A DNA stretch of 64,000 nucleotides from Savagea serpentis (GTDB lineage: Bacteria; Bacillota; Bacilli; Bacillales_A; Planococcaceae). The stretch lies in the NCBI RefSeq assembly GCF_015351395.1, contig NZ_JADKPV010000004.1:163892-227891 (forward strand), given 5' to 3'. Position 1 is the first letter of the stretch, and each line of letters begins with the position of its first letter. The position numbers and the translations under genes are program-made. The notes under the pieces are model-generated. The model worked only from the letters and a program-made list of their open reading frames with translations, searched no databases and was not told the DNA's origin. Positions 8,450 through 18,405 of this stretch are shown here, piece by piece.

Positions 8450-9208
8450 TTAATGGTTCATGCGAGATTGTCCACCATCTACGGTTAAACAAGCGCCTAC
8501 GATCCATGATGATTTTTCTGATGCTAAAAATGTGACGACATTTGCGATTTCCTCTGGCGTACCGAGACGATTGGCTGGAATTTCATTAAAAATGAAATTT
8601 TGAACCGAAGATTCATTTTCTTTCATTCGTTGATCCCATACACCATCACTATGGAAGACACTTCCTGGTGCGATACAGTTAACGCGTACACCATGTGGAA
8701 TCAGTTCATTCGATAATGATTTTGAGAAGCTAATTAATGCCGCTTTTGCGTTGTTATAAGTGACTAGTCCACCGCTTTCTCGTCCATACACTGAGGCGAT
8801 GTTAATAATGGCACCACTTTCTTTTCGAACCATATGTGATGCAAATCGCTTACTAAAATCAACGGCTTGGAAATAATTAAATTCAAATGCTTCACGAAAT
8901 TGCTCTAAATCGGTTTCTTGTGTTGTTGAACCGCTACTGCCGCCCACGTTATTGACGAGGACATCAATCGTTCCATAGTCGCTCATATATCGCTCGACAA
9001 GTTGCGCACGTTCCTCCGGATTCATGACGTCTAATGTGTAGACTTGTATTCCTTCGTGAGCTTGTTGGAATGCTTCTGCCGCTTCTTTACGCCGGCCTGT
9101 TACCGAAACATTCGCTCCTTCTTGCTGTAGCATGAGAGCGATTGCTTTCCCGATTCCACGCGTACCGCCTGTAATTAATACGTTGCGCCCTTTTAATTGT
9201 AAATCCAT
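8450..9208 (-). CDS. Short-chain dehydrogenase/reductase (SDR 1 of the operon)
   Basis: A 252-residue classical SDR oxidoreductase. The cofactor motif TGGTRGIG (about residues 13-20), NNVGG (where NNAG is usual), the catalytic serine in INIAS and YNNAK (YxxxK) are all present. It is clearly different from the two other SDRs of the operon, which are closer to each other. The start at 9208 is chosen from the GAGAAGAGG upstream and the normal N-terminus; the frame is open 20 codons further into the preceding SDR gene. The substrate is unknown; context suggests oxidation of a hydroxyl group in the imported carboxylate. Confidence 0.9.
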   Translation of the reverse strand: MDLQLKGRNVLITGGTRGIGKAIALMLQQEGANVSVTGRRKEAAEAFQQAHEGIQVYTLDVMNPEERAQLVERYMSDYGTIDVLVNNVGGSSGSTTQETDLEQFREAFEFNYFQAVDFSKRFASHMVRKESGAIINIASVYGRESGGLVTYNNAKAALISFSKSLSNELIPHGVRVNCIAPGSVFHSDGVWDQRMKENESSVQNFIFNEIPANRLGTPEEIANVVTFLASEKSSWIVGACLTVDGGQSRMNH

Positions 9209-9227
9209 TTTTTCGCCTCTTCTCTCT

Positions 9228-9983
9228 TTATCTACCGGTGAACCCACCGTCAATTGGGATGATGGCACCTGTTACATAATCCGATAAATCCGATGCTAAA
9301 AACTTTAATAAGCCGCCGATTTCTTCAGGTTTTCCAAGACGTTGTTTCGGCACTCGATCCAAAATACTTGCCAGTCGTTTAGGATCGTTCTTTATATGAT
9401 TGTTTAAACGTGTATCGAAATATCCTGGGGCAATCGCGTTCACACAAATTCCATCTTTCGCCCATTCATTCGACAATGATTTTGTCAATAAAGCAATGGC
9501 ACCCTTACTTGCGGAGTATGCTGATGCATGAAAGCCCCCTTGGAAAGATAGAACCGAAGCGATATTAATAATTTTGCCAGAGCGTTGCGCGATCATATCG
9601 TTCGCAGCGCACTTCGATAATTCAAAAACCGCTTCTGTGTTCACTTTAAATATTTTTTCAAAATCGAGACGTGATAATTCAGTTGCTGCGCCCGCTTTAT
9701 GAATGCCTGCATTGTTCACTAAAATATCAACAGAATCCCCTAAATGATAAAGGGCTTCTTCGTAATAGTGAGCGATATTTTCTGTGTTCGATAAGTCCGC
9801 TTGAAGACCTGTCACAACATGTCCTGAAGCGTTCATCTCTGCCACGACGTCAGCAAGCTCCGGCGCAATGTCGAGTATACACACTGTTACTCCTTCTTCG
9901 AGAAGCGCCTCCACAAGTGCTCGACCGATTCCGTGTGTCGCTCCTGTTACGATTGCTTTTTTACCCGTTAATTGAAAGCTCAT
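9228..9983 (-). CDS. SDR family oxidoreductase, KduD-like (SDR 2)
   Basis: A 251-residue classical SDR with TGATHGIG (about residues 14-21), NNAG, a catalytic serine in INIAS and YSASK. The stretch around GGFHASAYSASKGAI and the ending DGGFTGR resemble KduD/gluconate 5-dehydrogenase-type enzymes that act on keto-deoxy sugar acids. It shares long blocks with the SDR at 12939-13685 (for example FLASDLSDYVTG), so the two are paralogues, probably from a duplication within the locus. It lies 12 bases after the VOC gene. Confidence 0.9.
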   Translation of the reverse strand: MSFQLTGKKAIVTGATHGIGRALVEALLEEGVTVCILDIAPELADVVAEMNASGHVVTGLQADLSNTENIAHYYEEALYHLGDSVDILVNNAGIHKAGAATELSRLDFEKIFKVNTEAVFELSKCAANDMIAQRSGKIINIASVLSFQGGFHASAYSASKGAIALLTKSLSNEWAKDGICVNAIAPGYFDTRLNNHIKNDPKRLASILDRVPKQRLGKPEEIGGLLKFLASDLSDYVTGAIIPIDGGFTGR

Positions 9984-9995
9984 CGCGTTCCACTC

Positions 9996-10448
9996 CTAAA
10001 TGTATTCCAATACTTCAATGACATATCCGTCTGGATCGCGTAAATAAATGGCTTTCGATCCAGCATGTCTCCCTGACGTAATTTGGACGACATGTTCTGA
10101 AATAATATCTGTATTTCTTCGTTGAAGATGCTCATACATCGCATCTAAATTTTCAACGTGTAAACAAATATGACCTGTTCCGTAATGACTATGCAAACTT
10201 GAACCGTCCTCGATTGTTTCACCGTGGTATTCAAGCAATTCCACAATTTGCCCATCCGGTGTTTGTAAAAAAGCGAGTTCGATTTTTTCTAATCCTTGGA
10301 TATTGACTAAGTCGTAAATATATGGTTTATCATTCGTTTGTAATCGCACGAGCTCCAATCCGAGACTGTTCTCGTAAAAATCGATGGAGCGTTTTAAATC
10401 TTTCACCGTAATACCACTATGAACAAAGCCTTTTAATTTCCAATCCAT
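9996..10448 (-). CDS. VOC (glyoxalase/dioxygenase) superfamily protein
   Basis: A small metalloprotein of about 150 residues with two beta-alpha-beta-beta-beta modules. Metal-ligand positions are filled: His in FVHSGITV (module 1), Glu in VELLEYHG, His in GHICLHVEN (module 2) and Glu in VIEVLEYI at the end. Members are lactoylglutathione lyases, epimerases, extradiol dioxygenases or isomerases; I cannot choose among them. In this operon an isomerase or lyase step on a hydroxyketone or aldehyde would fit. The ATG at 10448 has the better ribosome-site spacing; an ATG two codons upstream (10454) is also possible. Confidence 0.82.
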   Translation of the reverse strand: MDWKLKGFVHSGITVKDLKRSIDFYENSLGLELVRLQTNDKPYIYDLVNIQGLEKIELAFLQTPDGQIVELLEYHGETIEDGSSLHSHYGTGHICLHVENLDAMYEHLQRRNTDIISEHVVQITSGRHAGSKAIYLRDPDGYVIEVLEYI

Positions 10449-10461
10449 CTCCATCTACCTT

Positions 10462-11463
10462 TCACAGTTCCAATTGAAATAATGTTTTATACCCTTCGCG
10501 TCGTCTCATCGTTTGGAATGCTTCTTCCCAATCATCGAGTGAAAAAATATTCGTAATGAGAGGTGCAACTTGAACTTTTTTCGTTTCAAGCAATTGTAAA
10601 GCAATCTCCCATGAGCGAGGCGTCGTTGCGAAACCGTTCGTATATGAAATTTCTTTCGTCAACAATAAGTCTGCATCGAATGGTATTTTCTTTCCGAATA
10701 ATCCTAATTGAATATATAAGCCGGATTTTTTACAGTACGCAATGCAATCATTCGCGGAGTATTCATTTCCTGCACATTCCACGACAACATCGAACTGTTC
10801 GATATATTGCTCTTTATCATCTGTATAGAAAGTGTGATGCGCGCCGAATGTACTCGCTTCTTTTAAACGCTGTTCGTCCATTTTCGTTCCAACGATCGTC
10901 ACATTCGCTCCTTGTGAATGGGCAACGAGTGCCGCTAACATGCCTAATGTGCCAGGCCCTGAAATTAATACATCATCCCCAGCACGAACAGCTCCTCTTT
11001 CCACTAAACATCGCACAGCACATGCAAGCGGCTCGGTCAGCGCTGCTTCTTGTAAAGAAAGATGTTCTGGAATTTTGTACACCGCATGTTCAGGAACGAT
11101 GATGTACTCAGCAAATGCTCCGTCCACAAAGGAACCAATTGACTGGCGCTCCTCACACAGCATCGGAGTTTGTTGTTGGCAGTACCCACATACGCCACAC
11201 GTATGAACAGCCGTTAAAGAGACGACTCGCTCTCCGATCTCCACATCTTGAACAGAAGCACCGATTTGTTCGACTGTCCCTGCGTATTCATGTCCTAACG
11301 TCACCGGCGTACGATGGCGGTATTCATTATCGATAATATGCAAATCCGTTCCACAAATTCCGGCATAATGCACTTTAATTAATACTTCGTTTGCCGCTAC
11401 GTCACGCAACGGTTGTGTGACGAGCGTGAATTGTTTGTCATTTAATTTTCTAAGCGCTTTCAA
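10462..11463 (-). CDS. Zinc-dependent alcohol dehydrogenase (Tdh/sorbitol dehydrogenase-like)
   Basis: A 333-residue medium-chain dehydrogenase that oxidises a secondary alcohol or polyol with NAD(P). Catalytic zinc ligands are in YAGICGTDLHI (Cys about residue 37) and GHEYAGTV (His-Glu about 58-59). The structural zinc lobe has the C-x2-C-x2-C-x7-C set (CGVCGYC, later LC). The nucleotide fold shows GPGTLGMLAA. It lies between the ALDH and VOC genes with short gaps. The exact substrate is unknown. Confidence 0.9.
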   Translation of the reverse strand: MKALRKLNDKQFTLVTQPLRDVAANEVLIKVHYAGICGTDLHIIDNEYRHRTPVTLGHEYAGTVEQIGASVQDVEIGERVVSLTAVHTCGVCGYCQQQTPMLCEERQSIGSFVDGAFAEYIIVPEHAVYKIPEHLSLQEAALTEPLACAVRCLVERGAVRAGDDVLISGPGTLGMLAALVAHSQGANVTIVGTKMDEQRLKEASTFGAHHTFYTDDKEQYIEQFDVVVECAGNEYSANDCIAYCKKSGLYIQLGLFGKKIPFDADLLLTKEISYTNGFATTPRSWEIALQLLETKKVQVAPLITNIFSLDDWEEAFQTMRRREGYKTLFQLEL

Positions 11464-11480
11464 ATGAACTCACTTCTTTC

Positions 11481-12917
11481 TTATAAAGGCTTTGTCTCCA
11501 TTGAAATATACTTTTCTTCTAAGTAATCTTGGATTCCTTGACGACCACCTTCACGGCCGAAACCACTTTCTTTTATTCCACCGAACGGTGCTTGTGCAGC
11601 GCTTGGCATCGGGTCATTTAAACCAATAATTCCAAATTGGAGTTTCTCTGTCACATATGTCGCTTTATCGATATTGCTCGTGTAGACATAAGCAGCTAAT
11701 CCGTAATTTGTCGAATTCGCAATTGCAATGACATCATCCAAATGGGTAAATCCTGAAATAGGTGCGAGCGGACCGAATGTTTCCTCTTGCATCACGAGCA
11801 TGTCTTCCGTCACATCGGATAAAACAGTCGGTTCAAAGAAGAATCCTGTCGATACGTCGAGATTGCCTCCAACTTCTACTTTTGCACCTTTTTCCACTGC
11901 GTCTTGCACTTGACTATGCACTTTTTCGACACTTTCTCTTGAAACGAGCGGACCGATATCGACTTCCTCTGAAAGACTATGTCCCATTTTCAATTGCTTT
12001 GTTTTTTCGACGAGACGTGCTGTAAATGCTTCTTTCACGCTTTCTTGCACGTAAATACGATTGGTGCATACGCATGTTTGACCTGAGTTTCTAAACTTGC
12101 TCAACAATGCGCCTTCTGCTGCGCGATCTAAATCCGCGTCTTCCAAAACGATGAACGGTGCATGACCACCGAGTTCGAGTGATAATTTTTTTAATGTTTT
12201 CGCTGACTGCACGACGAGTTCTTTTCCGATTTCTGTCGATCCAGTGAAAGATACTTTACGCACGATTGGACTATCGAAAATCGCTTTTGAAATTTCGCTC
12301 GTGGATCCTGCTACAACGTTCATAACGCCATTTGGAATGCCTACTGTTTCAACCATTTTCGCAAAAGCGAGCGCTGTTAATACGCCTTGTTTCGCTGGCT
12401 TTACGATACATGTACACCCTGCTGCTAAAGCGGGACCAACTTTACGTGTCAACATGCCAATCGGGAAGTTCCACGGTGTGATTGCAGCAACGACACCAAT
12501 TGGTTGCTTAATGACCATCAATCTTTTAGATGCAGATGAAGCAGGAATTGTTTCACCGTAAATACGCTTCGCCTCCTCTGCATACCAGCGGAGATAGCTC
12601 GCAGCGTAATGAACTTCACCTACAGCTTCTATATACGCTTTGCCCATTTCTGAACTGATAATTTTTGCCATATTTTCTTTTTCATCTAACAGCAATTGTT
12701 CGAGGCGGATTAAGTAGTCTGCACGCTCATATGCTGTTAAAGCAGACCAACCTTCCAATGCGCGATCTGCTGCTTCAATCGCTAAATTAGCTTCCTTCTT
12801 TCCAGCGCTCGGAATACTTGCAAGCACTTCTTGAGTTGAAGGGTTAATAATGTCAAACGTACGACCATCGATATGATCGATCCATTGACCGTCGATAAAT
12901 AATGCTTGTTCTTTCAT
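11481..12917 (-). CDS. NAD(P)-dependent aldehyde dehydrogenase (GabD-like)
   Basis: A 478-residue aldehyde dehydrogenase. The active-site glutamate is in LSLELGGHAPF and the catalytic cysteine in SGQTCVCTN, both at the usual spacing; the NAD-binding region has FTGSTEIGK. The sequence resembles succinate-semialdehyde dehydrogenases. In this operon it probably oxidises the aldehyde released by the thiamine-dependent complex to an acid. It lies 21 bases after the SDR at 12939. Confidence 0.92.
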   Translation of the reverse strand: MKEQALFIDGQWIDHIDGRTFDIINPSTQEVLASIPSAGKKEANLAIEAADRALEGWSALTAYERADYLIRLEQLLLDEKENMAKIISSEMGKAYIEAVGEVHYAASYLRWYAEEAKRIYGETIPASSASKRLMVIKQPIGVVAAITPWNFPIGMLTRKVGPALAAGCTCIVKPAKQGVLTALAFAKMVETVGIPNGVMNVVAGSTSEISKAIFDSPIVRKVSFTGSTEIGKELVVQSAKTLKKLSLELGGHAPFIVLEDADLDRAAEGALLSKFRNSGQTCVCTNRIYVQESVKEAFTARLVEKTKQLKMGHSLSEEVDIGPLVSRESVEKVHSQVQDAVEKGAKVEVGGNLDVSTGFFFEPTVLSDVTEDMLVMQEETFGPLAPISGFTHLDDVIAIANSTNYGLAAYVYTSNIDKATYVTEKLQFGIIGLNDPMPSAAQAPFGGIKESGFGREGGRQGIQDYLEEKYISMETKPL

Positions 12918-12938
12918 TTTGTCGTCTCCATTCTTCGT

Positions 12939-13685
12939 TTAGCGAGCGAGCACGCCGCCATCTACTGGGATGATTGTTCCTGTCACATAATCCGATAAGT
13001 CTGATGCTAAAAAGCACACGACTTTTGCGACATCTTCTGGCGTTCCCCAACGCTCTGCTGGAATGCGTTCAGATACTTCTACGGAACGTTTTGCGTCCGC
13101 TTTTAAATCGGTATTCATATCTGTTTCAATATAGCCAGGCGCTACTGCATTCACTTGAATATTATGTTTAGCATATTCATTAGAGAATGATTTTGTAAGT
13201 TGCGCGATAGCCCCTTTACTAGAAGAATAGGCAACCGCATGGAAGCCTCCTAAAAATGAAAGCAAAGAGCCGAAATTGATAATCTTACCGCCACCATGTT
13301 TCGTCATGAGTGCCACCGCATGTTTCGACATTTGAAAAACCGACATGACATTGATGGACATCGTTTTTTCAAAGTCGAAAGTGCTCGTTTCTGAAATCGG
13401 TTGTCTCTTAATAATGCCTGCACTATTCACTAAGACATCCACTTTTTCGTAACGCGCTTTCACATCTTCCCATAAGTGATCGATGTGATCTTCATTCGAT
13501 AAATCACAAATGACTGCTTCTACACGAACATTGTCGTTTTTTAATTGTTCCGCCACTTGAAACACAGCTTCTGAACGGTCGACTAAAATGAGTTGAGCTC
13601 CTAATTGCCCCAGTTGATGGGCAATGGCTTTTCCAATTCCGTTCGCAGCTCCCGTAACGAGAGCCGTCTTATTATTAAAATTCAT
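12939..13685 (-). CDS. SDR family oxidoreductase, KduD-like (SDR 3)
   Basis: A 248-residue classical SDR with TGAANGIG (about residues 11-18), NSAG (where NNAG is usual) and YSSSK. It is a close paralogue of SDR 2 in the same operon: both share a GGFHA-x-AYS-x-SKGAI active-site region and FLASDLSDYVTG near the end. KduD-type enzymes oxidise hydroxyls of sugar acids. It sits between the lipoamide dehydrogenase and the ALDH, with 11 and 21 base gaps, so it is probably part of the pathway that makes the hydroxyketone substrate of the complex. Confidence 0.9.
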   Translation of the reverse strand: MNFNNKTALVTGAANGIGKAIAHQLGQLGAQLILVDRSEAVFQVAEQLKNDNVRVEAVICDLSNEDHIDHLWEDVKARYEKVDVLVNSAGIIKRQPISETSTFDFEKTMSINVMSVFQMSKHAVALMTKHGGGKIINFGSLLSFLGGFHAVAYSSSKGAIAQLTKSFSNEYAKHNIQVNAVAPGYIETDMNTDLKADAKRSVEVSERIPAERWGTPEDVAKVVCFLASDLSDYVTGTIIPVDGGVLAR

Positions 13686-13696
13686 TCCATTTCCTC

Positions 13697-15061
13697 CTAG
13701 CTATGAATTCCTTGATTCAAATATTTATTCGCCACTTCATCGATCACTTCTGTAATGGATGGGTGAGCGACTGTAATATCCGCTAGTTCCTCAATCGTTC
13801 CTTCTAATTGCATGACAGCTGTTGGATAACCGATAATTTCAGTGACGTCAGGGCCGAACATAGTCACGCCTAAAACTTCACCGTATTGCGTATCGACAAA
13901 AATTTTGACGAAGCCATCCGTTTGATCTTTCGTCATCGCTTTTCCATTACCTGCGAATGAATACGTTTCTCCCCGATAGGCGATATGTTCTTCTTTCAAT
14001 TGTTCTTCGGTATAGCCGACACTCGCCACTTGATCAAGCGTGTAGACGCAACGAGGAATTTTTTTGTAATCGAGATTATTTTCTTTTCCTAACCACGTAT
14101 CAACGAGTGCGAGACCTTCTGCGCTAGCTACATGAGCAAGCGGCATACGACCGACGACATCGCCAATTGCAAAAATAGATGGAATCGCTGTTGCAAATTG
14201 GTCGTTCACTTGTAGTTTGCCGCCTTCCACTGGAAGTGCTAAGTTTTGTACGACTTCGAGATTCGCTTTTCTACCCGTCGCTACAAGAAGACGAGCACTT
14301 TCAATCACTGCATCATTTGCTAAATGAACCCGAAACATTTCATCCACATGCTCACATCGTTCCACAGAATGTCCGATATGGAATTGAATGCCTCGTTTTG
14401 CTAACTTTCTCTGTAAAGCTTTTGAAATTTCTTGATCTTCTAACATTAAAATACGGGGAGCTACTTCAATAATCGTCACTTTTGTCCCGAGTGCGGAAAA
14501 AATTTCCGCCATTTCTACACCGATAACCCCGCCACCGATAATCGTTAAAGATGCCGGCACTTCATTCGATTCAAATATCGTATCTGTCGTATCGTAAGCG
14601 ATGTCCATCAATCCTGGAATTGGCGGTACAGAAGGTGTACTTCCTGTCGCAATAACAATACGTTTCGATTGTACAGTTTCTGATTTTTCACTCTTTTTGA
14701 CGATGATTTCATGTTCTCCTACTACTTGCGCTTCTCCACGAATGAGATCGATTTTCCCTTTGGATAACAACATTTGAACGCCGTTTCTCAAATTTTGAAT
14801 GATCGATGCGCGACGTTTTTGCATCTTGCCATATTCTAATTTTTCAACTTCACAAAAGATGCCCCAGTCTTTCACACTCTCGATTTTACGGATGATGGAT
14901 GCGTGTTCTAGCATCGCTTTTGATGGAATACATCCTGTATTTAAACAAGTGCCTCCTAATTCTCCCTTTTCGATAAGCGCTGTTTTAAAACCTTTTTGTG
15001 CGGCGCGAATGGCTGTAACATAGCCACCCGGACCACCTCCGATTACGACGACATCATACAT
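13697..15061 (-). CDS. acoL: Dihydrolipoamide dehydrogenase (E3)
   Basis: A 454-residue flavoprotein that reoxidises the lipoyl group of E2 and passes electrons to NAD. The N-terminal FAD motif GGGPGG, the redox-active disulfide GGTCLNTGCIPSK (about residues 36-48), the central NAD motif (IGGGVIGVEMAE) and the C-terminal HPSITE (His-Glu pair) are intact. The start at 15061 gives the better spacing to GGAGG; an ATG two codons upstream overlaps that site. It is the fourth gene of the E1-E2-E3 block, an order like that of acoABCL. The gene symbol rests on this order. Confidence 0.92.
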   Translation of the reverse strand: MYDVVVIGGGPGGYVTAIRAAQKGFKTALIEKGELGGTCLNTGCIPSKAMLEHASIIRKIESVKDWGIFCEVEKLEYGKMQKRRASIIQNLRNGVQMLLSKGKIDLIRGEAQVVGEHEIIVKKSEKSETVQSKRIVIATGSTPSVPPIPGLMDIAYDTTDTIFESNEVPASLTIIGGGVIGVEMAEIFSALGTKVTIIEVAPRILMLEDQEISKALQRKLAKRGIQFHIGHSVERCEHVDEMFRVHLANDAVIESARLLVATGRKANLEVVQNLALPVEGGKLQVNDQFATAIPSIFAIGDVVGRMPLAHVASAEGLALVDTWLGKENNLDYKKIPRCVYTLDQVASVGYTEEQLKEEHIAYRGETYSFAGNGKAMTKDQTDGFVKIFVDTQYGEVLGVTMFGPDVTEIIGYPTAVMQLEGTIEELADITVAHPSITEVIDEVANKYLNQGIHS

Positions 15062-15077
15062 AGTCATTCCTCCGTTT

Positions 15078-16370
15078 CTAAACCAATAAAGATAATGGCT
15101 CTTCCAATAAGTTTTTCACTTCAGAAATAAATGCGGCGGCTGGTGCGCCATCGATGAGTCGATGATCGAATGAAAGGCTGAGCGTCATCATATCGCGAAT
15201 AGCAATTTCATCGCCTACGACTTTCGGTTTCTTTTCGATTGTACCGACGCCTAAAATCGCTGCATTCGGCTGATTAATAATTGGTGTGAACCCTTGAATC
15301 GCATATTTTCCTAAATTGCTCACCGTAAATGTACTTCCTTGCATATGCGCCGCTGTTAATTTATTTTCTTTCGACTTTTGAATTAATTCGCGCGCTTCGC
15401 TCATCACTTCTTGAATCGATAATTCATTCGCGTGCTGAATGACAGGGACGACGAGACTATTTTCTGTATCTACTGCAAAGCCGACATGAATATCAGCATG
15501 TTGCACGATATGGTCATCAATTAATGACACATTGATATTCGGATGTTTTTCTAAAGCTAATGCACAAGCTTTAATGATGAGATCATTGTAAGATACACGG
15601 ATTTGAATGCGTTTTTCGATAACAGGTAAAAGTTCCGTTCTTAATTTCACGCAGTTTGTCATATCTACTTCACTATGCAATGTGACGTGTGGCGCAGTAT
15701 AGAATGACTTTGAAAGATTATCAGCGACAACTTTACGAATGCCTTTAAATGGCGTTTTCACTTCTTCTCGAGCGGTTGATGTCGAACCGAGTACGTCGCG
15801 CTTTGTAATTTTTCCATTATGGCCTGAGCCTGTCACTTGTGTGACATCGACTCCGTTTTGCGCAACAATATTTTGCGCCAATGGTGTCATTTTTGGTGTA
15901 ATGCTCGCCTGTTGGGCTACATCTTCTAAATGAACGCGACCTCGCGGACCAGAACCTTTCACATTCGCTAAGTCAATCCCTTGACGAGCTGCTTCTTTAC
16001 GCGCAGCTGGTGTTGCCAATACGACCTCGCTTGATTCATTTGAAACAACCGATTGCTCTTGCTTCGCTTCTTCTACTTTTGGAGTCGAAGCTTGTGTAGG
16101 AGTGGTTACTTCTACTTGATCGATGCTTTCCCCTTCTTCTCCGAGATACCCAATCGGTTCATTCACGCCGATTGCCGTTCCTTCAGGATAGAGCTGTTTC
16201 AATAAGTAGCCTGACGTTTCTGCTTCAAGCTCTAAAATAATTTTATCTGTCTGGATTTCAGCAATCGGGTCGCCTTCTTCAACGAAGCCACCTTCTTCAA
16301 TCATCCAACTGACGATTGTACCTTCTTCCATCGTTGCGCCTAATTTTGGCATAAAAATCGTTTCAGCCAT
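15078..16370 (-). CDS. acoC: Dihydrolipoamide acyltransferase (E2) with two E3-binding domains
   Basis: A 430-residue core subunit of a 2-oxo/acetoin-type dehydrogenase complex. Domains in order: a lipoyl domain (about 1-80, lipoyl Lys43 in QTDKIIL), a linker, a first peripheral subunit-binding domain (about 119-150, ending GSGPRGRVHLEDV), a second one (about 160-192, ending GSGHNGKITKRDV), and the catalytic acyltransferase domain with SFDHRLIDG near the end. Two tandem binding domains are more than the single one of many E2 proteins. The first residues follow the usual family N-terminus. It is the third gene of the operon. Confidence 0.93.
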   Translation of the reverse strand: MAETIFMPKLGATMEEGTIVSWMIEEGGFVEEGDPIAEIQTDKIILELEAETSGYLLKQLYPEGTAIGVNEPIGYLGEEGESIDQVEVTTPTQASTPKVEEAKQEQSVVSNESSEVVLATPAARKEAARQGIDLANVKGSGPRGRVHLEDVAQQASITPKMTPLAQNIVAQNGVDVTQVTGSGHNGKITKRDVLGSTSTAREEVKTPFKGIRKVVADNLSKSFYTAPHVTLHSEVDMTNCVKLRTELLPVIEKRIQIRVSYNDLIIKACALALEKHPNINVSLIDDHIVQHADIHVGFAVDTENSLVVPVIQHANELSIQEVMSEARELIQKSKENKLTAAHMQGSTFTVSNLGKYAIQGFTPIINQPNAAILGVGTIEKKPKVVGDEIAIRDMMTLSLSFDHRLIDGAPAAAFISEVKNLLEEPLSLLV

Positions 16371-16386
16371 CTCTTTTTCCCCTCCC

Positions 16387-17373
16387 TTACACTTCTTTAT
16401 TAATAATGCGTTGTGCTTCTCGTAAAATGTCTTCTACTTGAGGTACAGCATATTTCTCTAAATTCGGGTTATAAGGGATCGGTGTTTCTTTTCCGCCGAG
16501 ACGACGAATCGGTGCATCTAAATAGTCAAATGCTTCACTTTCAGCAATCGTACTAATAATTTCTGTACCGAAACCTCCTCGTTGAACAGCCTCATACACG
16601 ACTAATAATTTTCTCGTCTTCTTCACAGACTCTAAAATTGTCTTCGTATCTAAAGGGACCAATGTTCGCGGATCGATGACTTCTACGGAAATGCCTTGTT
16701 CTTTCAATGTTTCTGCTGCTTCTAATGAACGTTGTACCATAATACCTGTTGCAACAATTGTTAAATCATTTCCTTCTTTAGCAACATTTGCTACCCCGAA
16801 TGGAATCGAATATTCTTCTTCAGGAACTTCACCTTTTACATTGTAAAGCAATTTGTGTTCATAGAACAGGACAGGATTGTCATTATCGATTGCTGTTTTC
16901 ATTAGCCCCTTTGCATCGTAAGCATTGGACGGTTGCACGATAAATAGTCCTGGAACATGTGCCATCCATGCTTCTAAGCTTTGGGAGTGTTGCGCCGCAA
17001 ACCCTGCGCCTGATCCACCTGGTAAGCGTACAACGACTGGCACTTTCGCTTTACCACCAAACATGTAACGTGTTTTCGCTGCTTGGTTTACGATATTGTC
17101 AAGAGCAATCATAATGAAGTCCGAAAACTGAATTTCTAAAATCGGACGCATACCTGTCATAGCCGCTCCTACCGCCGCTCCACTAATCGCAGCTTCTGAA
17201 ATTGGCGTATTGCGCACGCGTTCTGGACCGAATTCTTCCACCATGCCATTCGTTAACCCGAATGCACCGCCGTAAATCCCGATGTCCTCTCCCATAATAA
17301 ATACATCTTCGTTTCCTCTCATCGCTTGAGACATCGATTCTCGAATTGCCTCTGAATACGTAATTTCTCTCAT
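16387..17373 (-). CDS. acoB: Thiamine-dependent dehydrogenase E1 beta subunit (AcoB-like)
   Basis: The 328-residue beta subunit of the E1 component, with the family N-terminus ([17 protein letters not shown]), the [12 protein letters not shown] segment and the C-terminal transketolase domain ([15 protein letters not shown]). It binds the other half of thiamine diphosphate with the alpha subunit. It lies 13 bases after E1alpha. Acetoin dehydrogenase, pyruvate dehydrogenase and branched-chain enzymes share this fold; the operon order and the sigma-54 promoter favour the acetoin type or a relative. Confidence 0.92.
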   Translation of the reverse strand: MREITYSEAIRESMSQAMRGNEDVFIMGEDIGIYGGAFGLTNGMVEEFGPERVRNTPISEAAISGAAVGAAMTGMRPILEIQFSDFIMIALDNIVNQAAKTRYMFGGKAKVPVVVRLPGGSGAGFAAQHSQSLEAWMAHVPGLFIVQPSNAYDAKGLMKTAIDNDNPVLFYEHKLLYNVKGEVPEEEYSIPFGVANVAKEGNDLTIVATGIMVQRSLEAAETLKEQGISVEVIDPRTLVPLDTKTILESVKKTRKLLVVYEAVQRGGFGTEIISTIAESEAFDYLDAPIRRLGGKETPIPYNPNLEKYAVPQVEDILREAQRIINKEV

Positions 17374-17386
17374 TATTCTTTTCCTC

Positions 17387-18367
17387 CTACGCGTAAATAT
17401 CTGTCATTAAATCTGATAATTCTGGTTCCTTGCTCTCTTCAGCAAATTGTACAGATTTTTTAATTTCATCTTTTACCGATTGTTCGATTTCCGCATATTC
17501 TTCATCTGTTAGAAGTCCTTCTTCCATCAATAACTCTTTAAAGAATACGATAGGGTCACGTTGTTTTTGCCATTCTTTTTCTTCTTCACGTGAACGATAT
17601 TTTCGAGCGTCACTTTTAGAGTGCCCTTTCCAACGATATGTTTCGGCTTCGATTAATGTTGGTCCTTCACCATTACGCGCACGCTCAATCGCTTCTTGTG
17701 TCGTCGATAATACTTCTAAAATATTGTTGCCATCGATCGTTACGCCTGGGATACCGTAAGCTTTCGCACGATCTGAAATGTGCTCAACATTCGTCATATC
17801 TTTAATAGATGCAGACATACCGTACAAATTATTTTCACAGAAGAAGATGACAGGAAGATCCCATACAGACGCTAGGTTTAACGCTTCATGGAAAGCCCCT
17901 TCATTCGTCGCCCCATCTCCGAAGAAACAAACGACGACTTCTTTTTTATCTTTCATTTTAGAAGTAAGCGCTGCTCCGACGCCCAATGGTAAACCAGCAG
18001 CGACAATTCCGTTCGCTCCTAAGTTTCCAACATTTAAGTCGGCAATATGCATCGATCCGCCTTTTCCTTTACAGTATCCTGTTTCTTTCGCTAACAATTC
18101 CGCTAACATGCGGTCTGACTGCATCCCTTTTGCTAAGCTGTGACCGTGTCCACGGTGCGTACTCGTAATTTTATCGTCAAGCGTTAATGGGAAACATGCC
18201 CCAACCGCTGTAGCTTCTTGTCCAATGCATAAATGCATCGTGCCGTGAATTTTTCCACGTAAGAAAAGTTTTTCAACCTCTTCTTCAAATTTTCGAATTA
18301 AAATCATGTCATATAACATTTTATGAACGTCTGATTTTGATAATTGTAATTGCTCGATAGTTTTCAC
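17387..18367 (-). CDS. acoA: Thiamine-dependent dehydrogenase E1 alpha subunit (AcoA-like)
   Basis: A 326-residue alpha subunit with the thiamine diphosphate motif [15 protein letters not shown] (about residues 155-170) and the segment [14 protein letters not shown] typical of AcoA-like enzymes. It cleaves the carbon-carbon bond of an alpha-hydroxyketone (acetoin in the known enzyme) and hands the acyl group to E2. I chose the GTG at 18367 because GGAGG is 8 bases upstream; a TTG at 18373 is too close. It is the first gene of the operon, about 40 bases from a sigma-54 promoter. Confidence 0.92.
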   Translation of the reverse strand: MKTIEQLQLSKSDVHKMLYDMILIRKFEEEVEKLFLRGKIHGTMHLCIGQEATAVGACFPLTLDDKITSTHRGHGHSLAKGMQSDRMLAELLAKETGYCKGKGGSMHIADLNVGNLGANGIVAAGLPLGVGAALTSKMKDKKEVVVCFFGDGATNEGAFHEALNLASVWDLPVIFFCENNLYGMSASIKDMTNVEHISDRAKAYGIPGVTIDGNNILEVLSTTQEAIERARNGEGPTLIEAETYRWKGHSKSDARKYRSREEEKEWQKQRDPIVFFKELLMEEGLLTDEEYAEIEQSVKDEIKKSVQFAEESKEPELSDLMTDIYA

Positions 18368-18405
18368 TAACAATTCCTCCTTTTTACACTCGCCTTATAA
18401 ATATA

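Noticed and set aside
10563..11102. 179-codon open frame on the plus strand within the Zn-ADH gene
   Set aside because: It is antisense to an intact dehydrogenase with all motifs, has no ribosome site and no family features.
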